Shown in pieces: positions 50,870-63,737 of a DNA stretch of 64,000 nucleotides. The stretch covers positions 11,421,922 through 11,485,921 of the forward strand of contig OZ023273.1 of the NCBI GenBank assembly GCA_964007475.1. Reading direction: 5' to 3'. Position numbers and translations under genes: made by a program. Below the pieces are notes generated by a model that was given only the letters and a program-made list of their open reading frames with translations, did not search any database and was not told the origin of the DNA. Every line of letters begins with the position of its first letter. Position 1 is the first letter of the stretch. The DNA is from Hybos culiciformis. Lineage: Eukaryota; Arthropoda; Insecta; Diptera; Hybotidae.

Positions 50870-51659
50870 TCAAATACTTTATTTGAAACCGATCATACTT
50901 TTCCTGCAACTAACAGTAGTTTGTTCCAAGAATCTTAAAATAATACTCTTTTAAGGAAAAAGAAATTTTATTAAGAGAAAATAATTTCTTTTACCGCAAT
51001 GTTATGGAATTAAATTCTTTTGACCCAAAAAATAGATAGTTTTTGTAAAAAAAATTTTGTTCCAGTAAATTAAAGTCATCATTTTAATTCTATTTCAGTC
51101 AAAGAATCTACAAAAAAAACAAAAAAATTAAGGAAATTATTTACCAAAACATAAATTCTGTTGCAGGAATAAACATAATTTTAAGGCAAGGGAAACTCTT
51201 TTTTGGCAAAATATTTTTCATTCTCTGAAAAAAAACAATGTTGTTGAAACAGAATTATTGTTTCTGCAAAAAAAATATATTGGTCGAAAATGAATTCAAA
51301 AAAAAATTTCTGTCAGTGAACCTTATAAAGTAATTTTTCGTATAAAACATGTATTTTTTGGTTACTAACTACTAAGTTGATAACTTTCGGATTGTCAATC
51401 ATAAATTAACAAATTAATTATATTTCGACTGTTAGAATAATGCAAATTTTTGGCATAGTACTTAACGAATGATTATAATAAAACTATCCACTGACAGTGT
51501 TAAATTTGTCTTTCTAATTAATATCAGCTCGGAAATTGATATTCTATATTATACCTTATCTGGACTTGGACCTTAAAACTGACCTTTGAACGGAACTGAC
51601 CTGTGAACAGGCCTTTCCCATACAAAAAAAAGGAAAAAAAATAACTAGCGTAAAAGGCC

Positions 51660-51712
51660 AGTTTGCAGACAAAAAAAGTTAGTTTGCAGACAAAAAAGGT
51701 CAGTTTGCAGAC
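51660..51712. repeat. 21-bp tandem repeat, three copies
   Basis: AGTTTGCAGAC starts at 51660, 51681 and 51702, each copy followed by an A run or the end of the array. Related TTGCAGACAA motifs appear singly at about 51883 and 53106, and a GACC-TGAAC pair precedes the array at 51582-51612. Confidence 0.85.
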
Positions 51713-52818
51713 ATTATAGTTGCCAACTTTTCTGCTTTTTCCTTGCTTTTTTCTGCTTTTTTTCTAATTTCAAAAGGTTGGAAAATAAACAAGATAAAAA
51801 ACAGTTTTTACACTTCGTTTTTTTTACTGTAAAAAAATACAAGTGTGTACGGGTTTCGTTAAGGTGACCTTGAAACTAACTTTTGCAGACAAATGCAGAT
51901 ACGGATACTATTTTACTTTGCTACTTAAATAATATCTTAAATTTAAAGTATTAACTATATCGTAAAATATTTTTAAATTCAAGAAAAAATATATTTGAAT
52001 TATTTTTATTTCCGTAAACTCTTTTATGTGGCACAGAATTTTCAAAATGACTTTTATTAAATTTCTTTTTATCCTAATTTATAAAAAAAAATTTATGATA
52101 GAAATTTTTCTCTCACGCTTCACATAATTTAAAAATTCAATTGATCTGATGACTGACGACTATCAATTTTAAATTTTTTATAAATTTTCCTTTAAGCTAA
52201 TATTGTCATAGTCAATTGATCAATGTCAAAAAAAAAAATTCTTTTTGCTTTCTGTTGATATTTTAAAGTAAAAAAAGAAAAAAAAAAATTACATGGACTG
52301 AAAAAGTATTCAAAAAAATAAAAACCTCTTTATCTAAAATTATTTTTTTTTTATTTAAATAAAATAATTTTGCGAGTCACGTATAAAATTTTCTTAAACG
52401 ACTTTATTTATAATTTCTTTTTTTTTCCTCTTAATAAATTTACAAAATAAAATCTTTAATTGCAAAAAAAAAATTGCAAAAAAAAATGACTCCAAGAATA
52501 TTATAGAACTTAAGAACTAAATATTTTAGGCAAATAAAAATAAAATTAATTTTACATTTAATCGCAACTTCAATTTGTAAAAGTAAATTTTGTACCAATA
52601 TTAGGTGAAATCATACATGCCATGCCGCCTTATCTATATTGAATACAAGTATTCTGTAATGAAGGAATAACGATGTAGGATTTTATTTACATATGTTTTT
52701 AGTAATAGCCAAAAGAATATTTGATAGGATAAAATATAAATAGCTATTTGGTCGTTTCTACAAAAAAAAAATATTTTGCGTCTGAATTCATTGATGAAGA
52801 TTTGTTTTTGGTAGCTAA

Positions 52819-52862
52819 TTTGTCATAAACGTATCTTTTTTTTTTTTTGTCATAAACGTATC
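52819..52862. repeat. 17-bp direct repeat, period 27
   Basis: TTTGTCATAAACGTATC occurs at 52819-52835 and 52846-52862, separated by a T run. Confidence 0.85.
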
Positions 52863-54274
52863 CTTTACAGTAATGAAAAAATGGAAAAATTGGAAAAAAG
52901 GAACCCTTAATTTGAATTCTTTTGCATATCAGAGGGTTTTTCTCTTATATGAATATATATGCTTTTGATTCAAATAAATAACTTTGTTCACTTTTTATTT
53001 TTTATTTTTGTTGAAATAAAATTTATTTTCTTTTTTTTTTTTTTCAAAAATGCATATTGCATTTTCTCGTACTCTTATTTTTTTCTTAACATGAAATGAA
53101 ACCAACTTGCAGACAAGTGTCTTTCTTTTTATTTTTAACAGAAAAAAAAACATAATGCATGAAACGCGAATTTTTAAATTAAAATTTGGTTTCTGTTAAT
53201 CCAAATTTGTGCAATCATAGCCTTTGGTAAAAAAAAAAAAATTATGTTGAAAGTCTGATGTATTCTCCGTTTTTTTTTTTCATTTTTTTTTGGTAATTGT
53301 TTATCGTAATAATTTGTTTTGTGTTGCATTTATTTTTTGAGCGCGATGAATTTAACGCTATTAGACAAACATTAAAATTGCACCGTATATAAACATTTTT
53401 TTATTGGCATGATAAGATATTAATTTGAGAATTCTTTTAGAAAATAAAAACAAAAAAAAAAAAAAAATGAAATTCTATACATAATGTTAAAAATTTGTTG
53501 CATCTTTTTAATGCATGGAATGATTTGAAATGCATAGTGGAATTTGTTAGGGACTTAAATTCCGAAAAATTTATGTTTTTATAGAAAAACTTATAATAAC
53601 TGTCAAAAATGCTGCCATAAATACAAATGGTGTATTTTTTTATTAATTAATCTTTAAAAAACTATACTATAATGTTATAAAAGTTATTAAATTATCAAAA
53701 AATAATTTCCAGTGGTAGTAAATGAATGAGAAGAGAAGTTCAGCAAGATTGTAAGCTTTCAAATTCTTGGCATTTATAATTACGTTTTGATTTATTCGAA
53801 CAAAAATAATGCTATTGTAGGTGGATTAATTAAATGAGAAATAAAGAATAAATAAATAAAATGAAATTAGTTGTAAAACCTTTGATTCAAAACATATTCG
53901 ATTACATTAGATTATTATTTACAAAAAAAATTATTATTAAGATAATCGGCCCATCATGTGCAAAATAATAGTATTAACAAATTTTTTTCTCAACTGAAAT
54001 CTGCAAGCATATACTCAAATTACAAATTAGTTAGTTAGTGATCGATATCTATTATTTTACTTACTACATATAAAAACCATCAAAAATAAATTGATTTTAA
54101 TAATGGTAAAATGATTTTATATATGTGTAAGTTTAAATATATTCAGATTTTCTTATAAATACTTTATTGACTTGTAATATCTTCTAAACTATTTAGAAAA
54201 CTTTGAATACACTTCTTAAATGATTATAGACAATTTATATCTTTGTATTACAATCAGCCAAATTAATTTTTGTA

Positions 54275-54457
54275 GAGTACGATTCAAATCTCTTGACCAA
54301 TCCGTTATGCAAAGCTTTCCCTTTCCATTACAAAATTCCATACAAAATTTGCATGAGCATTTTTCTTAAATAATTTCCCCTAAATTTAGTATGGAATTTT
54401 GTAATGGAAAGGGAAAGCTTTGCATAACGTATTGGTCAAGTGATTTGAATCGTACTC
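54275..54457. mobile_element. Fold-back TIR element with TA duplication (Tc1/mariner-type MITE)
   Basis: Arms of 69 bp (54275-54343 and 54389-54457) are complementary at 67 positions. The left begins GAGTACGATTCAAATC and contains TTATGCAAAGCTTTCCC. TA flanks both ends (54273-54274 and 54458-54459), and only about 45 bp separate the arms. The TA duplication matches Tc1/mariner behaviour, and the high arm identity suggests a fairly recent insertion. An 83-codon frame at 54391-54642 starts inside the right arm and is not considered a gene. Confidence 0.85.
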
Positions 54458-54459
54458 TA

Positions 54460-57400
54460 ACATTTGGAGAATATTTGAAGAAAATGCAGGTTTTTAAATT
54501 AAAAAACAACAGATCCAGTTATAAGAACTTAATTCATTCTATGATTTCTATTTATGCTATTAGATATTATTTTTATACAAATTTTTTTTGCCAAATTTTT
54601 TATACACTTTTTTTTTTTATTGCAATTTTCTTTATAATTTGAATTTGGGAAATGCATTTAATGCAACAAAAAAAATATTAATTAAAACACAAAATAATAA
54701 ATTTATTGTTTAGTTGTATGTAGTTTTACGTTTCGTTTTGGTTTTTTTTTTTTTTTGTTGCTGTTGAAGGGTTTTCTTTTCATTTGGTTATTTTGATTGC
54801 TTTTTTTTTTTTTGTTATACCCATAACATTCAAATTCTAGTTTATGTACAATTTTTTGAAAAATTAAAAAAAAAAGTCTTTTCAGAAAATCAGACTAAAA
54901 TTAAAATTTAATTTTTCAAGAAGAAGTTTTTATTTTTCTTTTTGTGATAAATAATTAAAGAAAAAATTATTTAGGATATTTGAGAATAATTGTTTTTTTT
55001 AAATAATTCTTTTTATGAAGTTACTAAATTTTAATACTGCATTTATTTCTAGTTAGTATAGAAATGATTTCTATTTAAATTATTAATGTAATATAAATTT
55101 AATATATTTTAAAAACAATAAAAACCCGAACTTTGTATTTGACTTTGAAATATATTTTTTATGTCAAAATTAACATGAAAATCTTCCAATGAGGGAAGGG
55201 AATGTCTTCAAGTTTTCAGTTTTTCCAAAATCCGACCAAAGAAACAAACAACAGTGGACTACCATAATTTTAGAAATAATTTAATTATTTCTTAAAACTT
55301 ATTATATATGAAAAAAAAAAAAACATTTTTTTCGTTTAACATAATATCATTCAAAATATAATATATATAATATATAATAATATAATAAAAGATAATAATA
55401 ATAATATTAATTTAATCTTAAGAATTTATATACATAAACTTAAAATAGCCTTTTGTAAGTAATTAATCTAATTTTATTATGGTAAATTTATTTTAAGATT
55501 AAAATTATTAATATAATATTATATAATAAAACATATTTTGAACGAATTTTATAGATATACAACTTATTTGTTGCCTTACACCTTCAATTTATAATAAAAC
55601 TAATAATTATCTTAATAAATTATGATAACACTATTATTCTTATTAACATATTAAAATATGTGTCTAATATTTAGAAATTGGATAATTTAAATAAATTGGT
55701 TTATTTAACAAAAAGATCAAAATAAATTGATGTTCATAATAATTATTATTATTATTATTATTATTAACGAAATTTGATAAAAACAAATTTTTTTTTATTT
55801 ATTTTTTTGGTTTAATGAAGAAAATTTCATTCACAAACTATTTAACAAATTTTTTAAAAAGTTAAATAATGGATTCGAACTGTAATCCCAACATTTTTAC
55901 GTACTTTTAATTAATTTTATTTGAATTTTTTTTCAAAGAAGAAAATTTAAAAGCGGCATAAATTTTCATGGAACCACTAAAACTTTCTTTTTTTTGACTT
56001 TTATGTATTATTTTATCGATGAAATTGTTAATTACTGATTATGAGAATAAATTAAGTATTTCCTCGATGAAAATTATGAGGAAATATTAAAATAAAGTTT
56101 TTGACTTGATAGTTATTAGTGTTTTATAATTTATATACAAAATACTGTGAAAATACTCGTATTTCAATTCTAACAGTGCTATCAAACAAGCATTAGAAAT
56201 TTATTGTCCAAAACATATATTTTAGGTAAAAATATATTGGAAAGCTATTTAAAATATTTTCAACAATCATCATTGAAATTATTGTCGAGATGAAAATTTT
56301 AATAATAAAACTTTTTAATTTTTTCTTTTTTTTTCTTTTACAATTTCTGAATTTCCTAAAATGTAAATTTATCCATTCCTTTTTACATAATTATAATAAC
56401 TTTTTAAATTAAAACTTAATTTAGTTAAATATTTTATTATCTTCAACTATTTAATTTTCTACTCAATTAATATTAATTTTACTCATCTTTTTTTCCGCTT
56501 TGAATAAATATATCTTTTTTTTTTTTTACCTGTAAAATTGCTTAATTGTTGCATTAAAAAAAAAAAGGAAATTTTCCACTAAGATGAAAAGAACTTTAAA
56601 GTTTCTATTTTTTTTTTTCTTTTTTTTTAAGGAAAACTTTTGGCAAAATAAAAAAAAAATAAACAAGAAATGGAAACTTTTCAAATTTTCCTTTAGTAAG
56701 GGAAATTTTTTAATTTTTCTAATATAACAAAGTAGCCTAAATGAATTCAATTATAAAAAGTTGTTAACACAAAAAAAAAAAGAAGAATTTTCTTCTTTTT
56801 TTTTTTTGACTGTAAGAATGATGAATATCCCAAAAGAGAATAGAACTGCATTATAGGTATTCAGATTCAGAAACAAAAAGCATACTTTAGAAAATAGAAC
56901 ATCAAGGGTTAAATGATCCTAATTCACTGCGATAGTTATGGTATATTCGACATTTTCGACACAATATGTTCATAATAACAAATTCCTGTTTGCTTCCAGT
57001 ATTCAATATGTCAAATCCTAGAGTTCATGGATATTCTGAAATTTTAAATAAATTTAGCATCAACTACGAACTAAAATGTTCATTAACTTTTACAAAAAAC
57101 TATTATTTACTAATATTTTAAATTATAAGACAAATAAAACTAATTTACGATATTACATTGAGTCGAGCGAAACTATATTTCGAAACAAAAACATATAAAA
57201 AATATGAATGGTCTAATTCTAATTCAATTAGCTTTAATATAGACTGTCATATTCAAAATTATAATCACAGACCGACAACAAAATTAAAATCTATTTTCAA
57301 AATATGTAAACTATTTCTCTTAAAAAAAATCTTTCAATCTAGATTGGTTACCACCATTCTTCTTAAAAAACAAAGAAAATGGATTATATAAATTAGTTAT

Positions 57401-57660
57401 GAATTTCATGGTTTTTGTATCTAATGTACTTATTAATATTTAAATTCGTTTTTAATACTGAATTGGATATGGTGGTAAATTTAAAATTACTTTCTTTCTA
57501 TTGTTTGCTTACGTTTACATTTTTTATTTTTCTTGAGAAGAATGCACATAAACCTAAATTATTCATATACGGTATATAATAATTTTTAATGCGTTGGGGA
57601 TCGTTATGTTGTATTTAGTGCTATAGAATTTAGATCACTAAATGGAGTATTATATGCGTC
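54460..57660. other. AT-rich non-coding DNA
   Basis: No gene is supported. It holds homopolymers at 54740-54810 and 56515-56810, TAATA-type tracts at 55350-55410 and an ATT microsatellite at 55742-55766. GGATTCGAAC at 55871 resembles a reversed B box but no A box accompanies it. Confidence 0.5.
55742..55766. repeat. ATT microsatellite
   Basis: About eight uninterrupted ATT units. Confidence 0.9.
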
Positions 57661-57675
57661 AATACACATGCAATC

Positions 57676-57779
57676 ATTTAGATGCATCTGCGTAAATAAT
57701 GAAAAAATTTAGATGCATCAGCGTATATAATGAAAAAATTTAGATGCATCAGCGTAAATAATGAAATCATTTAGATGTT
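57676..57779. repeat. 31-bp tandem repeat, about 3.3 copies
   Basis: ATTTAGATGCATCAGCG-type units start at 57676, 57707, 57738 and 57769 (partial). Each full unit holds the palindrome GATGCATC and ends in AATGAAA. Copies differ at a few bases (TCTGCG against TCAGCG, GTAAAT against GTATAT). Confidence 0.9.
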
Positions 57780-57965
57780 TCGTATTGGATATTACGTAAT
57801 ACCTAACAAACATAATATCTCTCACAATATTTCAATACAGCCAAATACAAAAAAAAAAAAAATGAGAAAAAATGAGAAGAAAAAATATTCTCTTTTTGCA
57901 ACTACCTCTCCCCTACGCATTAAAACAGTATATTGGATATGTAAACAAAATTTGTTATTCAACTC

Positions 57966-58076
57966 GTTCTGTATTTACAGAAAAATACATTGACACTTGT
58001 CAATTTATATCACTCGACCTTCGGTCTCGTGATATAAGTATTGACTCGTGTCAATGTATTTTTCTGTATACAGAAC
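57966..58076. repeat. 111-bp hairpin
   Basis: The left arm begins GTTCTGTATTTACAGAAAAA and the right arm ends with the complement of GTTCTGTATACAGAAAAA. Pairing continues through ATACATTGACAC, GTCAAT and ATATCAC to a small TTC loop at about 58020, with a few mismatches and a 2-base bulge. It could be a small fold-back MITE; no clear target duplication is seen. As RNA it would make a stem of about 50 bp. Confidence 0.8.
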
Positions 58077-59007
58077 TCTTAATTAATAACAAATTTTTGA
58101 GCAGAGTAAAATTTTTTTTAATTTCAAAAATTATAAAATAATCATAATTTTTGAAATTTTTATTCATTTCCCATTATTGTTTCAAGTATATTTATCAATA
58201 AAGATTGCGTCAATCATAGATATAATATCAAGTATGAAACTTTTCACATTACTTAATTTTTTTTGTTTAGTCAATCTTTCAATACCTTTCACATGTACAC
58301 ATAGCGACATAGCTCTGCTGTATTGAAATTGTTATGGAAAATTTTCTTTTTGAAAAAAATATATATTATATATAAAATATTTTTTTCAATCCATTTTTGA
58401 CCCCATTAAGATCTGTTCTGCTTTAGGACTTTATTAAACAAAAGATGACTTTTATCACTTTTTAGGTTGAGGTTGAAATTTTTTTCGGATTAATTTTTTT
58501 TTTTTTATATAGTTATAAATAAATTTTGAAACAAAGAACCCAAAAAGATGTTAAATTTACAAATTTTTTATTTGCAATTTAATTTTTTTATTTTATTTCA
58601 AATATTATTTTTTTAGCATGATGTGAAGTAAAATGAAATTATTTCAATTGAAAACTATAAAAACCACATAAGGCAGTCAAAAAAAATTATTCTGTGAAAA
58701 ATAGAAGGAAAAAAAAAACAAAAGTTTTCCATTATAAATTTGAATCAAATTATGTGAAAAAAAAAAAAAAATTATAGAAATTTTATCAAATTTAACTTAA
58801 AAACTGAAACATATTTTTCAGTTGAAAAAAAAAAAAAAAACTGTGTAAACTCATAAAATGCGAAATATGCAATTTGAATAAAAAAAAATTTCCCTTTAAA
58901 AAAACATTAAAACCATTTTATTTTTAATTTTTCAGAATAATTGTAATGAAAATTTTCGGACATAGGGCAAAATTGTGGTTAGTCATTTAAGAAAATATGT
59001 TTTCGTT

Positions 59008-59047
59008 AACCTCTTGCTATTCGTTCCAACCTCTTGCTATTCGTTTA
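59008..59047. repeat. 20-bp tandem duplication
   Basis: AACCTCTTGCTATTCGTTCC is followed directly by a second copy differing only in its last two bases. Confidence 0.9.
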
Positions 59048-59297
59048 TGCTATATGTAAAAAAAAAGGCATGGAAAACTAATCGCTTACTAAAACTTTCT
59101 GTTCAAAGTTTCTTAGAGGAAGAAGAAGTATCTTTAATTTTCTTTTCTACTTCTCAAACGCAAATTTTTATTCACATTTAACTGTCAAAACTTGATGATT
59201 TTTCATTGCTTGTTACAAAAAGGATATTAAGTAGATAGTAAGAAAATTTCGCTGATTATAAAGTCAAATTTAATTAGTCATTGCATGAAGACGTTAA

Positions 59298-59417
59298 ACG
59301 CCAAATGGAAAGAGAGAAAGAGTTACAGAAAGAGTTACAGAAAGAGTTACAGAAGAATTGAATGAATTGGAAGTTAAACTAAAGGAAATAAATCCAGATA
59401 ATTTGAACGGATATTAA
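59298..59417 (+). other. Possible coding tail with an ERVT repeat, identity unknown
   Basis: The plus strand is open for 39 codons after a stop at 59295 and ends at TAA 59415-59417. It has no ATG. It reads TPNGKR, then ERVT three times from a 12-bp tandem repeat (about 59315-59350), then EELNELEVKLKEINPDNL. The second half is charged and leucine-spaced, like a short coiled coil, and composition is much less AT-rich than the surroundings. It might be the last exon of a lost gene, but no splice acceptor can be assigned with confidence and the open length is within chance. Confidence 0.2.
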
Positions 59418-60333
59418 ATATTCAAAATAAAATAATAATTTTATGTTATCAATTAGATATTATTATATCATTTTTAATGATAAATTTTCGTAACATGAGA
59501 ACCTTAAGAAAAGAATTTCTACCATGCAGCCAATTTGGTATATAATTAATGTAAAATCTGTTAAATTACTTTTGAAACAAACTTATATGATATTGCTTGA
59601 AAAGTTAATAAAAAAAAAAGAAAAGCCCATGTGTTAATCATAGAATCGAAATTATATGGAAAAATGTATGTAAGGCGTTTAATTTTCGCATAAAAACGTT
59701 AAACTTTTCAGAAACAATTTTTTTTTTTCACTATATATATATAGATACAGTTTCAAAACAGAATGGTGTTAATTAAAATAAAGTTTTTTCTTTTCGAAAT
59801 TAAATTTATGTTGGACACGTTAGTTAAAAATTAAATTATTGCTAAAAGTTTTTTTTTTTTATATTTTTATTTTCATAAAATTTATTAGCATATGTTGCCT
59901 TAATTCAAATATTTAAACATTTTTGTAACTTGATTACCTTAAAAATAATTTGTTGTTGTTGTTTTTATTTATTTTTTTTTATGAAAAGATAAAATAAATA
60001 TTTTGAGAATATTTTTTTTTTACTATAAATTTTCATTGATTTTATTATGGTTGTTTTCAATATTATTTTTTTAAATTTTTTCATTAATATTTAAATATAA
60101 TTGTTGTTTTTGCTGAAAATAAAAATACAGTGTTTTTAATTTTTAAATGATTTGTCAAAATCAAATGAATATAATAAAATGGAAAATGTAACGCAAATAA
60201 ATTCAATAACAGACATTTTATACATTTACAATCGTTTAGAAAATATTCTTAAAAAAAATAATTTCTTAATTTTTAAAAAGTTTCGTTCCCTAAATTGATC
60301 ATTATTCGCTGAGTCTCGATTTGACTACTCATA

Positions 60334-60377
60334 GTTGTTCTGTAATCACGAAGAAGTTGTTCTGTAATCATGAAGAA
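60334..60377. repeat. 22-bp tandem duplication
   Basis: GTTGTTCTGTAATCACGAAGAA is directly repeated with one change (CACG to CATG). Confidence 0.9.
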
Positions 60378-63300
60378 CTTCGTTTTCCAAATTTTAAATT
60401 TTTGGGTTAAAGCGACCAGATATTTATTTCATTTAAATTTTTTTTTTTACTTAAAGGGTTTGGTTGGACTGTTTCCTTAATAGTATGGGATTGAATTATT
60501 AATTCATAAATTTAAGAAAACGATATTTATGTAGTCGTACAGAACAGTTTATTCTCCCAAGTTTCTTCCTTAGTTTTTTTTTTTATACCATTTTAAGAAG
60601 AATTGATTAAATTAATTGAAATTAATTTTACTTTCTATTTATAAATTAAATAAATACTTGCTTCAATTTTTTCGTAATGTTTTTTTCCGCTTTCTTAAAC
60701 ATGTATTTATATAAAATTTAGATGAGGGTGTTTCCACAAATTTTAAGTCCTTTATATTGGATTGAAATTTGAATTTTTTATTTTGTAAATAAATTACCAG
60801 TAATTTAAATATTATCCTTTAAATAAGCATAATGCAGTAGTTTATTATTATCATTTTTTTTTTTATTAAATATTATTTACCTATCCATTTAACGAGAAAT
60901 CATCTAACAAGAAGCCTAAATAAATTTGAAATTTTTGTTTTTTTTTTTTTTTGGCTTTTCCAACATCCAAAATATGTGAAGCAAAAAAAAATTTAAATCT
61001 CAGGTGAAAATTTTTTTATTTTAATTTAATTTTTAAGAACATTTTTTAATAATTTTATGATTTCGGCATTATTTATAAATATAATTATGTAAGTCTTTGT
61101 TTTCTAACTGATATGCTAATATCAGTTACTTAATTTAAACGATTTCTGTATTTTTCAAATAATTTTGTTATATTAAAATAATATTATTACATTTAATAAC
61201 ATACATTTTTGAAAAATATTAATTTTTCTTTTAACACTAAGCATTTTATCTTTTATTATATATTATTTAACTTACACATATTTTAACAATATATTATTAT
61301 ATATTCTTAGGACAATGAAAAATAAGAAAATTTGAATCATACCGATATGTTATGAGTTTATTTAACCCTGGCAATTTTTTTTTTATTTTCTAATTTTTCA
61401 TATATTGAATGTTCACTTTGCAACATCATCTGCACTAAACGACCGAAAATTTATCAAATAATTTTTCCTGAAAAGAATATCTTCTTTATTTTTTAACAAA
61501 TTTTTGTATCTTTCTTATAATAAAGAAAATATATAATATAAGTATGTATAAGAAAAAAATAAATAAATATGATTTCTTATTGTGTATATCCTATTTTATT
61601 TTTTTTTTTTTATTAATGTTTGTTCAGTATTTTTAAATTTTTATCCTTAAATATAGACAAATATATTATGAATGTACAGTACATATGTAGGTAATATATG
61701 TATCATTTTTTGACAAATTTTCCTGTTTCCTTTTCTTGTTTTTTTTTTTTTTTTTTCTTACATTTATGAAAAATTTCTTTTAAGTATTTTTTAAAAGCAA
61801 ACATTTGTTTTTCTTTAAAGAAGCTCAGAATAATATAAGAATCTTTCATAAAAAAAAAATGAAATTGTTAAAAAGATCTAACTTACACTTTACAGTGATC
61901 TTAAATGCATGTAACTCTAATAAAATATATTGAAAAGAGTTGAATTGTATAAGATCACGATCAAGGTTTTGTAACCTTTTTTCTTTGTATTTTTTTTTGT
62001 AAGTTTTGTCCAAGAAAATTATCTTGGTATTATTTTCCAATTGAAGAAATATTACGGATTAAGTGTTTCATTATTCCTAGAGAAAAATGGTTCCTTTATT
62101 TTCTGTGAAAATAAATTTTTTTTAAGTCAAGCTTTAAAATTATTTCTGGATGCACTATATGCATATATTCTGGGTGCACTATGCATATATGAAATAATAG
62201 AATCTACCTACATATGCGTGAACATAATTTATGCTTGTAGAACAATAATATGTTTAATTTATTTTCCCACGAAGTTCAATAATAAAACAAACAACAAAAG
62301 GAAAAGAAAAATATTATTTCCTTTTAAATTTTTTTTTTAAGAAGTCAATAATATTTCATATATTGCTTTCCAAAAAAAAAAAAAAATTACTTACAAATTC
62401 ACTTAATTCCGAATTCAAATAATATTCAAGCTAACATTTCCTGAAGCATAAATATAAGTGTATTCTTTTTGCAGATACATTTTCATGTATATCTTGTTGT
62501 AGTTTATTATGGTATAATTTTTCTCATTTGATTATTGGTAGATTGGTAAAAGATTAGTATTTAAAGAAAAACAACTCTTCCAAGAGAATGTAACATCTTA
62601 TCATAACAAATTGTGTAAAAGAAAATTGATTCAATTTTGATTGTACTTTAAGGGATTTTCTTTTTGAATAAATACATTTTTCGTACATTAAGTTGGTAGT
62701 TGAAAAAAATAAATATTAATTTAACATCTTTAAATTTTTTTTTAGTTAATTTTTTATTTAGTTTTAACTCTGGTTATAGAGAAAAAAAAATAAATTTGGA
62801 ATTTTAATTCCTTAAGGAAAAACAAAATCCGGTAATTGGTGTTACAATAAAGAACAAAATGAGTTATTTTAGAACGAAGTGTCAGAAGCTCAGATGTTAA
62901 TTCAGTACCGTTTTAGTTAAAAACAGGAAACTTAGTTAAAATTAAATCGTGAAAATATTGGGAATATCTTGGTGAATTTAAGAAAACAGTTTCGGAAAGA
63001 AACTTTTAATATATACAATAATTAAAAACATTCGATTCTCGAAATTAAAGCAACAAAGTGTGAACTTAGACTTCGTTTTGCTGAAACTTACTTGATTATA
63101 AGGGCAGATCCAGTTAAAACTTAAAACTTAAAAAAAAACTTTATTTTGAAAGTACTATATCAAAAATGAACCTTACTTATGATTTTCTTTCATTTCACGA
63201 CGATTATTTACATATAAATGAGAACTAAACATTAAAACAGTAGAATTATTTTTAAATTTTTATTTGTTCACTAGCGGTTATATAAAATTTGAATAAGTTT

Positions 63301-63721
63301 TTATTTTTTATAAAAAATAAGTTCATGTTTTAATATTAATAAATTAAATTTTTAAATTTAATTTTTTTTTTTTGTTATATCGAATCAAAAAATAAACTTT
63401 CTAAAACTCAATTCTGGAAGATACTTTGAACTTTTCCTATTTCTTGTATATAAAAATTAAATTATATTTTTGTTCTTTGTCACATAATAAACATAAAAAT
63501 TTGTTTTTAATTTTCTTTTTCTAAATGGAATTTTTGTGGACACTTTGAAAATTGAATTGATGTCTTCATTTTTTTTTTAAAACACCTGTACAACTTTTTA
63601 TATAATTTAGTTATATTTAAATCTGATTTTCTTGAAATTATCAGAATAAATTTTATTTTAACAATTTTTTTGATTTTTTTTTTTTCGCAATTTTCTCGAA
63701 ATTTCGAGCAGAAAATATTAT

Positions 63722-63737
63722 GCATAACTAGTTATGC
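63722..63737. repeat. 16-bp perfect palindrome
   Basis: GCATAACTAGTTATGC is perfectly self-complementary about CTAG. No associated element is seen. Confidence 0.85.

Larger units (their letters stand above)
50320..51318. mobile_element. CACTGAGAGAA-ended TIR element with tRNA-like core (copy 2)
   Basis: The left end CACTGAGAGAAGA (50320) and the complement of the right end, CACTGACAGAAAT (51318), are related inverted repeats, and AA flanks each side. The layout follows copy 1 at 27388-28311: similar termini, a T tract, a minus-strand tRNA-like module at 50650-50730 and a conserved block TAGAAAATATAAATTCGGTA at about 50754 (TAGAAAATATAAATTTGGTA at 27871). The left subterminal part is a 64-bp tandem repeat. 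No transposase is encoded. The 120-codon frame at 50371-50733 reads through the T tract and is an artefact. Confidence 0.5.
51319..54272. other. AT-rich non-coding DNA with short repeats
   Basis: No gene is supported. It holds the 21-bp repeat at 51660-51712, a 27-bp tandem pair at 52819-52862 and many A/T runs (52230-52500, 53020-53060, 53450-53470). Confidence 0.5.

Noticed and set aside
55866..55895. Third tRNA-like B box (GGATTCGAAC, reversed)
   Set aside because: Only the B-box-like core is present; no A box or A-rich tail of the kind seen at 27.8 and 50.7 kb.
62041..62340. 99-codon plus-strand frame with several hydrophobic segments
   Set aside because: The hydrophobic runs follow from AT-rich codons, the frame contains a small tandem duplication and it ends in a homopolymer. 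Length is near the chance expectation.
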